DNA of 6,125 bases, taken from NCBI GenBank assembly GCA_002405485.1, contig DHLW01000054.1, positions 236 through 6,360 on the forward strand, read 5' to 3'. The notes beneath the pieces were generated by a model. It was not told the DNA's origin and searched no databases. It was given only the letters and a program-made list of their open reading frames with translations. Positions 1-6,125 of the stretch are shown in pieces. This stretch comes from Phycisphaerales bacterium UBA4658. GTDB taxonomy: Bacteria > Planctomycetota > Phycisphaerae > Phycisphaerales > UBA1924. Made by a program: the position numbers and the translations under genes. How positions within the stretch are numbered: the first letter of the stretch is position 1; every line of letters starts with the position of its first letter.

Positions 1-160
1 TCCACGGCAACAAGAGCCAGGGTGCCCGCACCAAGGCCTTGAGCGAATTCAAGGCGGGCACGCTGCCGGTGCTGGTGGCCACCGACATCGCGGCGCGCGG
101 TATCGACATCGACCAGTTGCCGCACGTGGTGAATTTTGAACTGCCCAATGTGCCCGAGGA
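1..160 (+). pseudogene. DEAD-box RNA helicase fragment (RhlE-like), C-terminal part missing
   Basis: The reading frame starting at base 3 gives [19 protein letters not shown], then [13 protein letters not shown] and [12 protein letters not shown]. These are the second RecA-like domain of a DEAD-box ATP-dependent RNA helicase, with motif IVa-like and motif V sequence most like proteobacterial RhlE. Such enzymes unwind RNA in ribosome assembly and RNA decay. The expected continuation, an acidic residue and then the motif VI stretch HRIGRTGR, is absent. After about base 160 the frame stays open to a TGA at 312-314, but it encodes antisense FliM, not helicase. The N-terminal part lies outside the window. 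The gene is therefore cut by the window on the left and by an abrupt junction on the right. Family assignment is strong. Whether this is a real broken gene or a chimeric contig end cannot be decided here. Confidence 0.85.
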
Positions 161-165
161 AGCTC
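135..165. other. Junction between helicase fragment and fliM
   Basis: Plus-strand helicase similarity (FELPNVPE, bases 135-158) and minus-strand FliM similarity (FLGHIGQFK, bases 161-135) meet here. They share about 26 bases that read plausibly in both. Left of it only the helicase makes sense, right of it only FliM. Both proteins lack their C-terminal ends. This is the pattern of an inverted join at a short stretch of shared sequence. The exact breakpoint is inferred from remembered family consensus, not from an alignment. Confidence 0.7.
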
Positions 166-1097
166 TTCTCGTTCTCGACGCACAGGACGACCGGACTGCC
201 CGCCGGTCGGCTGGTCGTCACGATGTCGCCCACCGACAGATTCATCAGTTCCTGCAGGGTAATCGTCGTTTCCGCGAGCAGACCCGTCACCACAAGCCCG
301 GCTCGGCTGAGTGAGCCCACGATCCGCTGCTTCATCTCCTGACCAACACCCGATTTCGGCGTGTTGAACCAGTTCTGGCTGGAAAGATCCTCGACGATGG
401 GCTCGATGACGTTGTACGGGATGCACAGGTTCATGGTGCCGGCCCGATTGGCCATCTTCACCTCAAACCCGATGACCACGACGACCTCGTTCGGGGGAAC
501 GATCTGCACGAGTTGGGGATTGCTCTCGGTCGCGGTGATTTGAAAGGCAAGCTGCTTGATGCTCGCCCAGGCCTCGCCCAGGGCGGCCAACCCGCGGCTC
601 GTGACCTTGCTGATGAGCCGCGTCTCGATCAGGGTCATCGGACGCTGGGGAATGAACAGCTCCGAGTTCGTTCCGCCCAGCAATCGATCGATGATCGGGT
701 AGATGATCAGCGGCGAGATCTCCAGGCACATCTGCCCCTCCAGGGGCTTGGCCTGCATCAGATTGAAGCTCGTCGGATTCGGGAGCCCCGAGATGAACTC
801 GGCGTAGGTCATCTGTTCGCAGTTGGCGACCTTGACTTCGACGATGGTCCGGAGGAACCCGCTGAGCGCCGCGCCGAAGTTCCGGGCAAAGCTCTCGTGG
901 AGCGTTTGCAGAGCCCGCATCTGGTCCTTGCTCACCCGCTCGGGCCGCTTGAAGTCGTACGGGCGAACCTCGACATTCTCCAGATCCCGCCGGTACCGGC
1001 TGAAAATCTGGATCGAGTTCTCCTCTTCCTCCACCTCGCCGGAGTCCACGGCGGCGAGCAGCGCATCGATCTCGGATTGGTCAAGCACGTCAGGCAT
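135..1097 (-). CDS. fliM: Flagellar motor switch protein FliM, C-terminal end lost at junction
   Basis: FliM is the cytoplasmic C-ring protein that binds phosphorylated CheY and switches flagellar rotation. The frame opens at ATG 1097-1095 with [14 protein letters not shown], the N-terminal CheY-P-binding segment (residues 6-14), followed by an acidic stretch. The middle CheC-like domain contains [10 protein letters not shown], with the Gly pair at residues 141-142. The C-terminal SpoA-type domain contains [13 protein letters not shown] (around 283-293) and then [11 protein letters not shown]. Family resemblance seems to continue through GHIGQFK to about residue 321. After that the Gly/Arg/Ala-rich tail of FliM is missing, and the frame runs on without a stop through the antisense of the helicase fragment to the window edge. 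About 321 of an expected 330-345 residues are present. No strong Shine-Dalgarno is visible. It is divergent from dsbD and no other flagellar gene is in view. Confidence 0.93.
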
Positions 1098-1268
1098 GAG
1101 GGTGTCTCGCGAATATCGGTCCTGCTCTGGCCCTGGCTGTAATGGTCGGGCCGGGGATGAGCCGAACCTATGATCGGGCTGGTTCTGTCCTGACGCCGAG
1201 CCGCGGGTTCGGGCTTTTCGGCATCTGAAGTCGGGCAACCGCGTGGTCGGAAAGGAATACAACCGACG
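1098..1268. other. Divergent intergenic region fliM / dsbD
   Basis: These 171 bases separate the start codons of fliM (-) and dsbD (+) and must hold the promoters of both unless transcription enters from elsewhere. I see no convincing sigma-70 pair, sigma-54 or flagellar sigma-28 site. A GGAAAGGA purine run at 1249-1256 lies 12 bases before the dsbD ATG and is its likely ribosome-binding site, although the spacing is long. No open frame here has protein-like content. Confidence 0.5.
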
Positions 1269-3371
1269 ATGACTCCTGCAACTCAGTGGACGAAGCGTTC
1301 GGGATGGGTGTGGATCACGCTGGCCATGCTGCTTGGCGGCGTCTTGTGGCCGACCGCGGCGAAGGCCCAGGGTGAGCAGACGCCGATCAAGACGAGGGCT
1401 GTGGCTCAGCAGACCACGGTGGCGGCGGGCGGTCAGGTGGTCATCGCCGTGGAGATCGACCTTGGCGAGGTGTTTCATGCCTGGCCGGAAAAGGGCGTGA
1501 AGCTCCCGTTTGATGATGAGACGCTCATCCGGACATCCGTGGGGCTGGCTCCCACCGATCAGCCGTACATCCGGATGGACGGCGTGCAGTATCCCGCGAC
1601 CAAACTCGGGAAGGTCCCGGACCCGACCGGGGCCGTTGACGCGTTCAATCAGCCCAAGAAGGTCGACGCGCCGCTGTATTCCGGCAAGGCGGTTTCCTAT
1701 GTGCGGCTGTGGGTGCTGCCAAATGCCCCAGCCGGGCCTCTGACGGCCACGATCGCGCTCACGTATCAGGCCTGCGACGACAGCATGTGCTTCGCACCTG
1801 AGGATGTGGAGCTTCCGGTGCAGTTGACGATCGTGGCGGCGGGTGCTGCAGCGTCGGGCGGGACACCGGCGGGGCCCGGAACCGGCGATCTGTTTGCCAA
1901 GTTTGACGCCGGAGCGTGGTCGGCGACCGCGCCGCCTGCCGCGACAACTCCGACCGCGCCTGGCGGCGCCGGGAGCGTGGGTCAGGCGGGCGCCGCATCT
2001 GCAGGGGGGCCTGCGCAGGGCGTGAAGCTGTTCAACATCGATTTCGGGCGGAACATCTTCGTCATTTTTCTGATCGCCGCCGTCGGCGGGATGGTGCTGA
2101 ACCTGACGCCGTGCGTGCTGCCGGTGATTCCGCTGAAGATCATGTCGCTCACATCGCACGCCAAGAGCCGGAGCCACGGGATCGTGCTTGGGCTGTGGAT
2201 GGCCGCGGGTGTGGTGGCGTTCTGGGTGGCGATCGGCACGCCGATGGCGGTCGTGAGCTCGCGTCTGGACCCGTCGCAGTATCTCTTCGGGACGTGGTGG
2301 GTGGCGATGGGCATCGGACTGCTGGTCGGCGTGATGGGGCTTGGGATCATGGGGCTGTTCAACATCAACCTGCCCCAGTCGGTGTACTTGATCGAGACCA
2401 AGGCCGACAGCCCGATGGGGTCGTTTTTCTATGGGGTCATGGCGGCGGTGCTGGGCCTGCCGTGCTTTGGGTTCGTGGCCGGCGGTCTGCTTGCGGCGGC
2501 GTCGACGCTGCCACCGATGTCGATCATGGCGATCTTCGTGGGTCTTGGCTCGGGCATGGCCGCGCCGTATCTGGTGCTGTCGGCGTGGCCACACCTGCTG
2601 AAGTTCATCCCGCGAACCGGCCCCGCGAGCGACCTGGTGAAGCAGGTGATGGGGCTGCTGCTGCTGGCGGCGGCGGCGTTCTTCGTCAGCGCGTCGATCA
2701 AGACTCTGCTGAAGGAGTTCCCGTACCTTGCGGGCTCGATGGAGTGGTGGGCGGTCGGGTTCTTTGTTGCGATCGCCGGAGTCTGGATGGCGGTCCGGAC
2801 GTTCCAGATCACCCGGAAGCCGGCGTTTCGCGTGGTGTTTGCGATCCTGGCGGTCGCGATGACCGCGGGCATCTACCTGTTTGCTCATGAGACGCTCGTG
2901 AAGGACCGGGCGACCTATGTGGCCCGTCAGGAGGCCTTCAAGGGCATGGACGTCGCCAATGGCGAGGTGCCCGCCGGGGTCTGGCTGGAATACAGCCCCG
3001 AGCTGTTCGCGGCGGTTCAGAAGGCGGGAAGGCCGATTTTCCTGGACTTCACGGCGGACTGGTGCATCACGTGCAAGGCGCTCAAGGCGGCGATCCTGGA
3101 TACCGAGCCACTGGCGACGCACTTCAAGCAGTGCGGGGTGGTGCTGATGGAGGTGGATTGCACGGTCCGGCGGAGCCCCGGGTCCAAGAAGCTGGCCGAA
3201 CTGGGGCGAACGGGGGTGCCGACCTGGGCGGTGTTCGCCAACGGGTCGGACAAGCCGCACTTTCTGCCGGTGGACCGTCCGACATCGGGAACGGTGCTTG
3301 CGGAGCTTGAGGCGGCGGGAGTGCGGTGTCTGGACGACAAGGCGTCGGCGAGCTCAAGTGGTCAACGTTGA
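1269..3371 (+). CDS. dsbD: DsbD-like thiol:disulfide interchange protein, membrane electron transporter
   Basis: DsbD family proteins carry electrons from cytoplasmic thioredoxin across the inner membrane to periplasmic oxidoreductases. All three modules are visible in 700 residues. A signal peptide (about 1-33, ending near AAKAQ) leads into an N-terminal DsbD-alpha-like domain with the Cys pair of YQACDDSMCF (C169, C174). An Ala/Gly/Pro/Thr-rich linker spans about 190-250. Around eight membrane segments follow between 262 and 538, with one Cys in NLTPCVLPVIPLK (C282) and one in GLPCFGF (C399), the expected buried redox pair. A C-terminal thioredoxin domain carries FTADWCITCKALK (C599, C602). 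It is longer than the roughly 565-residue E. coli protein, partly through the linker. The ATG is supported by the signal peptide directly after it and by the purine run upstream. No ccm or tlpA partner is in view, so the final electron acceptor is unknown. Confidence 0.93.
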   Translation: MTPATQWTKRSGWVWITLAMLLGGVLWPTAAKAQGEQTPIKTRAVAQQTTVAAGGQVVIAVEIDLGEVFHAWPEKGVKLPFDDETLIRTSVGLAPTDQPYIRMDGVQYPATKLGKVPDPTGAVDAFNQPKKVDAPLYSGKAVSYVRLWVLPNAPAGPLTATIALTYQACDDSMCFAPEDVELPVQLTIVAAGAAASGGTPAGPGTGDLFAKFDAGAWSATAPPAATTPTAPGGAGSVGQAGAASAGGPAQGVKLFNIDFGRNIFVIFLIAAVGGMVLNLTPCVLPVIPLKIMSLTSHAKSRSHGIVLGLWMAAGVVAFWVAIGTPMAVVSSRLDPSQYLFGTWWVAMGIGLLVGVMGLGIMGLFNINLPQSVYLIETKADSPMGSFFYGVMAAVLGLPCFGFVAGGLLAAASTLPPMSIMAIFVGLGSGMAAPYLVLSAWPHLLKFIPRTGPASDLVKQVMGLLLLAAAAFFVSASIKTLLKEFPYLAGSMEWWAVGFFVAIAGVWMAVRTFQITRKPAFRVVFAILAVAMTAGIYLFAHETLVKDRATYVARQEAFKGMDVANGEVPAGVWLEYSPELFAAVQKAGRPIFLDFTADWCITCKALKAAILDTEPLATHFKQCGVVLMEVDCTVRRSPGSKKLAELGRTGVPTWAVFANGSDKPHFLPVDRPTSGTVLAELEAAGVRCLDDKASASSSGQR

Positions 3372-3394
3372 CGCTCGATGGTGAGGGCGATACT
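3368..3394 (+). promoter_or_regulatory. Candidate sigma-70 promoter of the tRNA-Gly gene
   Basis: TTGACG (3368-3373) matches the -35 consensus at five of six bases. GATACT (3389-3394) matches the -10 at four of six, with a 15-base spacer, shorter than the usual 16-18. An alternative -10, TACTGT (3391-3396), gives 17 bases but a poorer match. A C/G-rich stretch follows directly, as in discriminators of stable-RNA promoters. The -35 contains the dsbD stop codon (TGA 3369-3371). This is inference from motif matching only. Confidence 0.45.
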
Positions 3395-3408
3395 GTTCCA
3401 CCCCCCGG

Positions 3409-3428
3409 GGTGACCGGCAACGGTCATC
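3409..3428 (+). other. Stem-loop with GCAA tetraloop upstream of the tRNA
   Basis: TGACCG (3411-3416) and CGGTCA (3421-3426) form a perfect 6-bp stem closed by a GNRA-type loop GCAA. A G-U and a G-C pair extend it to 8 bp. No T-tract follows, so it is not a standard terminator. It would sit in the 5' leader of the tRNA precursor if the candidate promoter is right, or in the 3' end of a dsbD transcript. Confidence 0.5.
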
Positions 3429-3442
3429 GCGGGTGACAAGTC

Positions 3443-3514
3443 GAGGGCGTAGCTCAGTGGTAGAGCGACACGTTGCCAACGTGTAGGTCGAGGGTTCAAG
3501 CCCCTTCGCCCTCT
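3443..3514 (+). tRNA. trnG-GCC: tRNA-Gly (anticodon GCC)
   Basis: The cloverleaf is complete. The acceptor stem pairs GAGGGCG (3443-3449) with CGCCCTC (3507-3513) in seven perfect pairs. The D arm is GCTC/GAGC around loop AGTGGTA. The anticodon stem ACACG/CGTGT encloses loop TTGCCAA with anticodon GCC at 3475-3477. The variable region has five bases. The T arm has GAGGG/CCCTT around TTCAAGC, with one G-U pair. The discriminator base is T3514, as usual for bacterial tRNA-Gly. It reads GGC and GGU codons, abundant in these GC-rich genes. CCA is not encoded (TTG follows), so the 3' end must be completed by a CCA-adding enzyme. The gene has its own terminator seven bases downstream. Confidence 0.97.
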
Positions 3515-3521
3515 TTGCTAG

Positions 3522-3560
3522 GCGAGCCGGTGTGATGACGCACCGGCTCGCTTTGTTTTT
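3522..3560 (+). terminator. Intrinsic terminator after tRNA-Gly
   Basis: GCGAGCCGGTG (3522-3532) pairs perfectly with CACCGGCTCGC (3541-3551) as an 11-bp GC-rich stem with an 8-base loop. TTTGTTTTT (3552-3560) follows. This is a textbook Rho-independent terminator on the plus strand. It starts seven bases after the tRNA and ends the tRNA unit, so the downstream symporter gene should need its own promoter. There is no A-tract on the left side, so it should not work in reverse. Confidence 0.93.
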
Positions 3561-3600
3561 GGGGTCGTGCGTGACCGAAGCCCGATCGGGTACGCTCTCT

Positions 3601-3605
3601 GGAAG
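3601..3605 (+). promoter_or_regulatory. Weak ribosome-binding site deciding the symporter start
   Basis: GGAAG ends four bases before ATG 3610. It is a weak, closely spaced Shine-Dalgarno, but it supports the ATG at 3610 over the in-frame GTG at 3532, which lies inside the terminator hairpin. A perfect palindrome CCCGATCGGG (3581-3590) lies just upstream; its role, if any, is unknown. Confidence 0.45.
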
Positions 3606-3609
3606 CCCC

Positions 3610-5250
3610 ATGCTCATCACTCTTGCGACGACGACGTTCCGAGCCGCCGACTGGATCGTGCTTGGGGGATATCTCGTGCTGCTGGTCTTCACGGGCTGGT
3701 GGTTCAGCCGTCGCGAGGCCAAGAGCACGCACGAGTACTTTCTGGCCGGTCGGCGGATGCCGATGTGGGCGGTGAGCGTGTCGATCATCGCGACGTCGCT
3801 GTCGGCGGCGACGTTCGTCGGCGCGCCCGAGCAGTCGTACACGGGGGATCTGACGTACTTGTCCACGAACATCGGCGGTCTGATCGCGGTGTTCGTAGTG
3901 GCATATGTCTTCATCCCGGCGTACTACCGGAACAACTGCACGACCGTGTACGAGCTGCTGGAGGCACGCTTCGGACCTGGGAGCAAGCGGGCGACGAGCG
4001 CGGCGTTCATGGTCGGGCGACTGTTCGCGTCGGGAGCGCGGATCTACATCGGGGCGATTCCGCTGAGCATGATCCTGTTCGGGACGGATGTCGCGGAGAG
4101 TCCGAACTATCCGGTGCTCATGATCTGCTCGATCGCCGCGCTGGCGGTGGTGGGGACGTTCTACACGCTGTTCGGCGGGATCTCGAGCGTGATCTGGACG
4201 GACGTGATCCAGACGGTGGTGCTGATCGTGGCCGTGCTGGCGGCGATCGTGGTGCTGCTTTCCAAGATCGATCTGCCGATCGAGTCGATCGTGCAGCAGT
4301 TGACGGGCCGGGCGGATCAGGTGGCGCCCGGGCTTGTCGGGGGCGGGATGGACAAGCTGAACGTGGTGGATGTCGGGCTTGATCCGTCGAAGCCCCGGTG
4401 GGGGTTTGACCCCGCCGCGCAGTTCACGCTGCTGACGGCGGTGCTGGGGTTCAGCCTGATCGGGATCGCGGCCAACGGCACGGATCACGACATGGTGCAG
4501 CGGATGCTCACGTGCAAGAACGCGATCCAGGGCGGGCGGAGCGTGCTGCTGTCGATCGCGATCGGCGTGCCGCTGGTGCTGGCGTTTCTGGTGGTGGGGC
4601 TGCTGCTGTGGGTGTTCTACCGGCAGGCGGTGATGGGCGGCTCGACGAGCGGGATGCCGGAGTCCAAGGTGGTGTTCGTGCAGTTCATCATCAAGGAGAT
4701 GCCCGCCGGGCTGAGCGGGCTGATGCTCGCGGGATTATTCGCCGCGGGCGTGGGATCGCTCACGAGCGCGATCAATGCGATGGCCGCGACGTTCGTGAAG
4801 GACTTCTACGCGCGGTGGGTGCCGCAGAGGTCGGACGCTCATTACTTGAGCGCGGGGCGTTGGGCCGTGATCGGCTGGGGCGCGGCGCTCGCGCTGTTCG
4901 CTGTGGCGTGCCTGTTCTGGCAGCGGGCGAGCCCGGGAACGACGCTCATCGGGCTGGCGCTGGGGGTGATGACGTTTGCCTATGCGGGATTGCTGGCGGT
5001 GTACCTGGTGGCGCTGTTCACGAAGCGCGGGAACACGACGAGCGTGATCTGCGCGCTGATCACGGGTTTTGTGTCGATCGCGCTGCTGCAGGGATGGGCC
5101 TGGCCGCACTGGACCAAGCACCTGCCGTGGATCGGGACGGAGCTGAGCCAGGTGAAGCTGGCGTTTCCGTGGCACATGACGATCGGGACGGGGCTGGCTT
5201 TTGCGGTGTGCGTGATGGGCAAGCCGAGCGGCGTCAATCGGGCACGGTGA
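3610..5250 (+). CDS. Sodium:solute symporter (SSS family)
   Basis: A 546-residue integral membrane protein of the SSS family, which couples Na+ entry to uptake of sugars, amino acids, nucleosides or organic acids. Near the N-terminus the first helix (about 14-30) is followed by EYFLAGRRMP (about 42-51) and SIIATSLSAATFVGAP (58-73), the conserved family signature around helix 2. ARIYIGA follows in a later helix. GSLTSAIN (382-389) corresponds to the Ser-rich helix that lines the sodium site in structurally known members. Hydrophobic segments run to the end, consistent with about 13 helices. An in-frame GTG at 3532 would add 26 non-conserved residues, but it lies inside the tRNA terminator, so the ATG at 3610 is chosen. 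The substrate cannot be told: no sugar, sialate or amino-acid genes adjoin. The 3' end overlaps the opposing ymdB-like gene by 17 bases. Confidence 0.93.
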   Translation: MLITLATTTFRAADWIVLGGYLVLLVFTGWWFSRREAKSTHEYFLAGRRMPMWAVSVSIIATSLSAATFVGAPEQSYTGDLTYLSTNIGGLIAVFVVAYVFIPAYYRNNCTTVYELLEARFGPGSKRATSAAFMVGRLFASGARIYIGAIPLSMILFGTDVAESPNYPVLMICSIAALAVVGTFYTLFGGISSVIWTDVIQTVVLIVAVLAAIVVLLSKIDLPIESIVQQLTGRADQVAPGLVGGGMDKLNVVDVGLDPSKPRWGFDPAAQFTLLTAVLGFSLIGIAANGTDHDMVQRMLTCKNAIQGGRSVLLSIAIGVPLVLAFLVVGLLLWVFYRQAVMGGSTSGMPESKVVFVQFIIKEMPAGLSGLMLAGLFAAGVGSLTSAINAMAATFVKDFYARWVPQRSDAHYLSAGRWAVIGWGAALALFAVACLFWQRASPGTTLIGLALGVMTFAYAGLLAVYLVALFTKRGNTTSVICALITGFVSIALLQGWAWPHWTKHLPWIGTELSQVKLAFPWHMTIGTGLAFAVCVMGKPSGVNRAR

Positions 5251-6079
5251 TGCGGATGGGCTCGATCGCGACGGATCGTCGATGCTCGACGTCCAATCGG
5301 AGGAGTGCTCCGCAGGCCTGGTTCTCGTCGGTGGCGACGTCGAGGGAGGCGGGGCCCTGACGGACCATGGCGTTGAGCGTCGCCGCGACGTCGCGGCCGA
5401 TGACGCTGCGATGCGGGCCGCACATGCCAAGGTCGGTCATCGCGGCGAGGCGATGCTCCAGGACCCGGGCGTCGGCGGTCTGGACGTGGGTGTGGGTGCC
5501 GAGCACGGCGACGACGGTTGGCGCGGTGGGGGAGCTCCAGCGTTCGAGGCAGTGCCAGGCGAGGGCCTGTTTCTCGCTGGTGGCCTCGGCGTGGATCTCG
5601 ACGATGACCATGGCGTCCGGCTCTGGAAGAGCGGAGAGCTCGCGATCGACGGCCTCGAACGGGCTGTTTGCCAGGAGGGGCATGTACAGCCGACCGAGCA
5701 CCGTGAGGACGTAGATGGGCCGGGAGCGCAGGCCGGGAGGGAGCTTGTCTGGGAGTTCGAGCCGGATGAGGCGTTTTCCGGGTGCGTGCAGCGAGAGGTT
5801 GGCTGGGCGAGCGATGGGGTGCAAGCGGTCTTCGAGGACGTCGGCGATGGCGCGGTCCTTGAAGACATGGTCGCCGAGGGTGACGGCGTCGGCGCCTGCT
5901 CGGCGGAGTTCGCGATAGTTGTCAGCGGAGCAGCCGGACCCGTTTCGGGCGTTCTCGCCGTTGACGATGAGGGCGTGTGCGCCGTGTAGGTCACGGAGCT
6001 TTGGCCAGGCGTGGGCGACGGCGCGTCGGCCCGGGGAGCCGACGACGTCGCCGAGGAATGCGATGCGGAGTTCGGACAT
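5234..6079 (-). CDS. ymdB: YmdB-family metallophosphoesterase (TIGR00282-like)
   Basis: A 281-residue cytosolic calcineurin-like phosphoesterase of the family that includes Bacillus subtilis YmdB, a cyclic-nucleotide phosphodiesterase. The motifs occur in order: FLGDVVGSPGR with metal ligand D11; VNGENARNGSG with E42 and N43; AVTLGDHVFK with D70 and catalytic-type H71; RPANL (91-95); EIHAEATSEK with H163; VLGTHTHVQTADA with H196 and H198; TDLGMCGP (215-222). Every expected ligand position is filled, but the usual Asn of GNH is Asp here (D70). The protein is slightly longer than the usual 255-270 residues. The start at CAT 6077-6079 places the first beta strand right after the N-terminus, as in relatives. 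No Shine-Dalgarno is visible; the sequence before the start is C-rich on the coding strand. It is transcribed towards the symporter. The B. subtilis name is borrowed by family; the substrate is unproven. Confidence 0.92.
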   Translation of the reverse strand: MSELRIAFLGDVVGSPGRRAVAHAWPKLRDLHGAHALIVNGENARNGSGCSADNYRELRRAGADAVTLGDHVFKDRAIADVLEDRLHPIARPANLSLHAPGKRLIRLELPDKLPPGLRSRPIYVLTVLGRLYMPLLANSPFEAVDRELSALPEPDAMVIVEIHAEATSEKQALAWHCLERWSSPTAPTVVAVLGTHTHVQTADARVLEHRLAAMTDLGMCGPHRSVIGRDVAATLNAMVRQGPASLDVATDENQACGALLRLDVEHRRSVAIEPIRITVPD

Positions 6080-6080
6080 T

Positions 6081-6121
6081 GGGGGAGATCATTGGGGGGT
6101 CGGGGTTCAATCCGGGTGGGG
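6081..6121 (+). other. G-run cluster upstream of the ymdB-like gene
   Basis: Five runs of three to six G occur within 41 bases (6081-6085, 6094-6099, 6102-6105, 6114-6116, 6118-6121). They could support a G-quadruplex on the strand opposite the ymdB-like coding strand, although two of the gaps are eight bases, longer than the canonical limit of seven. The region lies where the promoter or leader of this gene is expected. A chance effect of high GC content is possible. Confidence 0.35.
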
Positions 6122-6125
6122 ATCG

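Noticed and set aside
1113..1120. Minus-strand ACCGATAT resembling a flagellar sigma-28 -10 element upstream of fliM
   Set aside because: No matching TAAA-type -35 lies at the required spacing, and the site is very close to the start codon.
513..1142. 209-residue plus-strand open frame
   Set aside because: Antisense shadow of fliM, which has clear family motifs on the minus strand.
1916..2890. 324-residue plus-strand open frame inside dsbD
   Set aside because: Out-of-frame shadow of the DsbD membrane domain, Arg/Gly/Asp-rich and without helices or motifs.
3443..3560. tRNA-Gly as an integration site for a mobile element
   Set aside because: No integrase gene or direct repeat of the tRNA 3' end is visible in the window; the neighbours are ordinary genes.
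3581..3590. Palindrome CCCGATCGGG before the symporter
   Set aside because: Ten bases of GC-rich palindrome are expected by chance in such DNA, and no second copy or recognised operator pattern was seen.
3496..4488. 330-residue minus-strand open frame rich in Arg, His and Asp
   Set aside because: It is antisense to the symporter and crosses the tRNA and terminator. Its composition is typical of a shadow frame in GC-rich DNA and no family motif is visible.
5282..5989. 235-residue plus-strand open frame
   Set aside because: Antisense of the YmdB-like gene, whose conserved motifs on the minus strand explain the region.

Overview
This is a GC-rich bacterial window with four recognisable protein genes, one tRNA gene and a helicase fragment at the left edge. 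The set of a FliM flagellar switch protein, a DsbD-like membrane thiol transporter with an Ala/Pro/Thr linker, an SSS symporter and a YmdB-type phosphoesterase with a Gly-Asp-His motif looks planctomycete, perhaps Phycisphaerae-like. This is an impression from protein style, not a phylogenetic result.

Layout: positions 1-160 (+) hold the middle of a DEAD-box RNA helicase (RhlE type) that stops abruptly. From about 135 to 1097 the minus strand encodes FliM, almost complete but missing its last residues. Helicase and FliM run head-on into each other, and both lose their C-terminal end at the same point. The left end therefore looks like an inverted chimeric junction, either an assembly/amplification artefact or a real rearrangement. 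Positions 1098-1268 are a divergent intergenic region. dsbD (1269-3371, +) follows. Behind it, a tRNA-Gly(GCC) gene (3443-3514) has a candidate promoter overlapping the dsbD stop codon and a strong intrinsic terminator (3522-3560). A sodium:solute symporter (3610-5250, +) comes next; its longer possible start lies inside the terminator hairpin and is rejected. A YmdB-family metallophosphoesterase (5234-6079, -) converges on it with a 17-bp tail-to-tail overlap.

The genes do not form an obvious pathway. They are single housekeeping or envelope genes: motility switch, periplasmic reducing power, tRNA supply, Na+-coupled uptake and a phosphodiesterase. I see no mobile element, CRISPR array, defence module or biosynthetic cluster, and nothing that amounts to a new multi-gene system. 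The points most worth a second look are the helicase/FliM junction, the compact tRNA unit between two protein genes, and the Asn-to-Asp change in the metal-binding motif of the YmdB-like protein.
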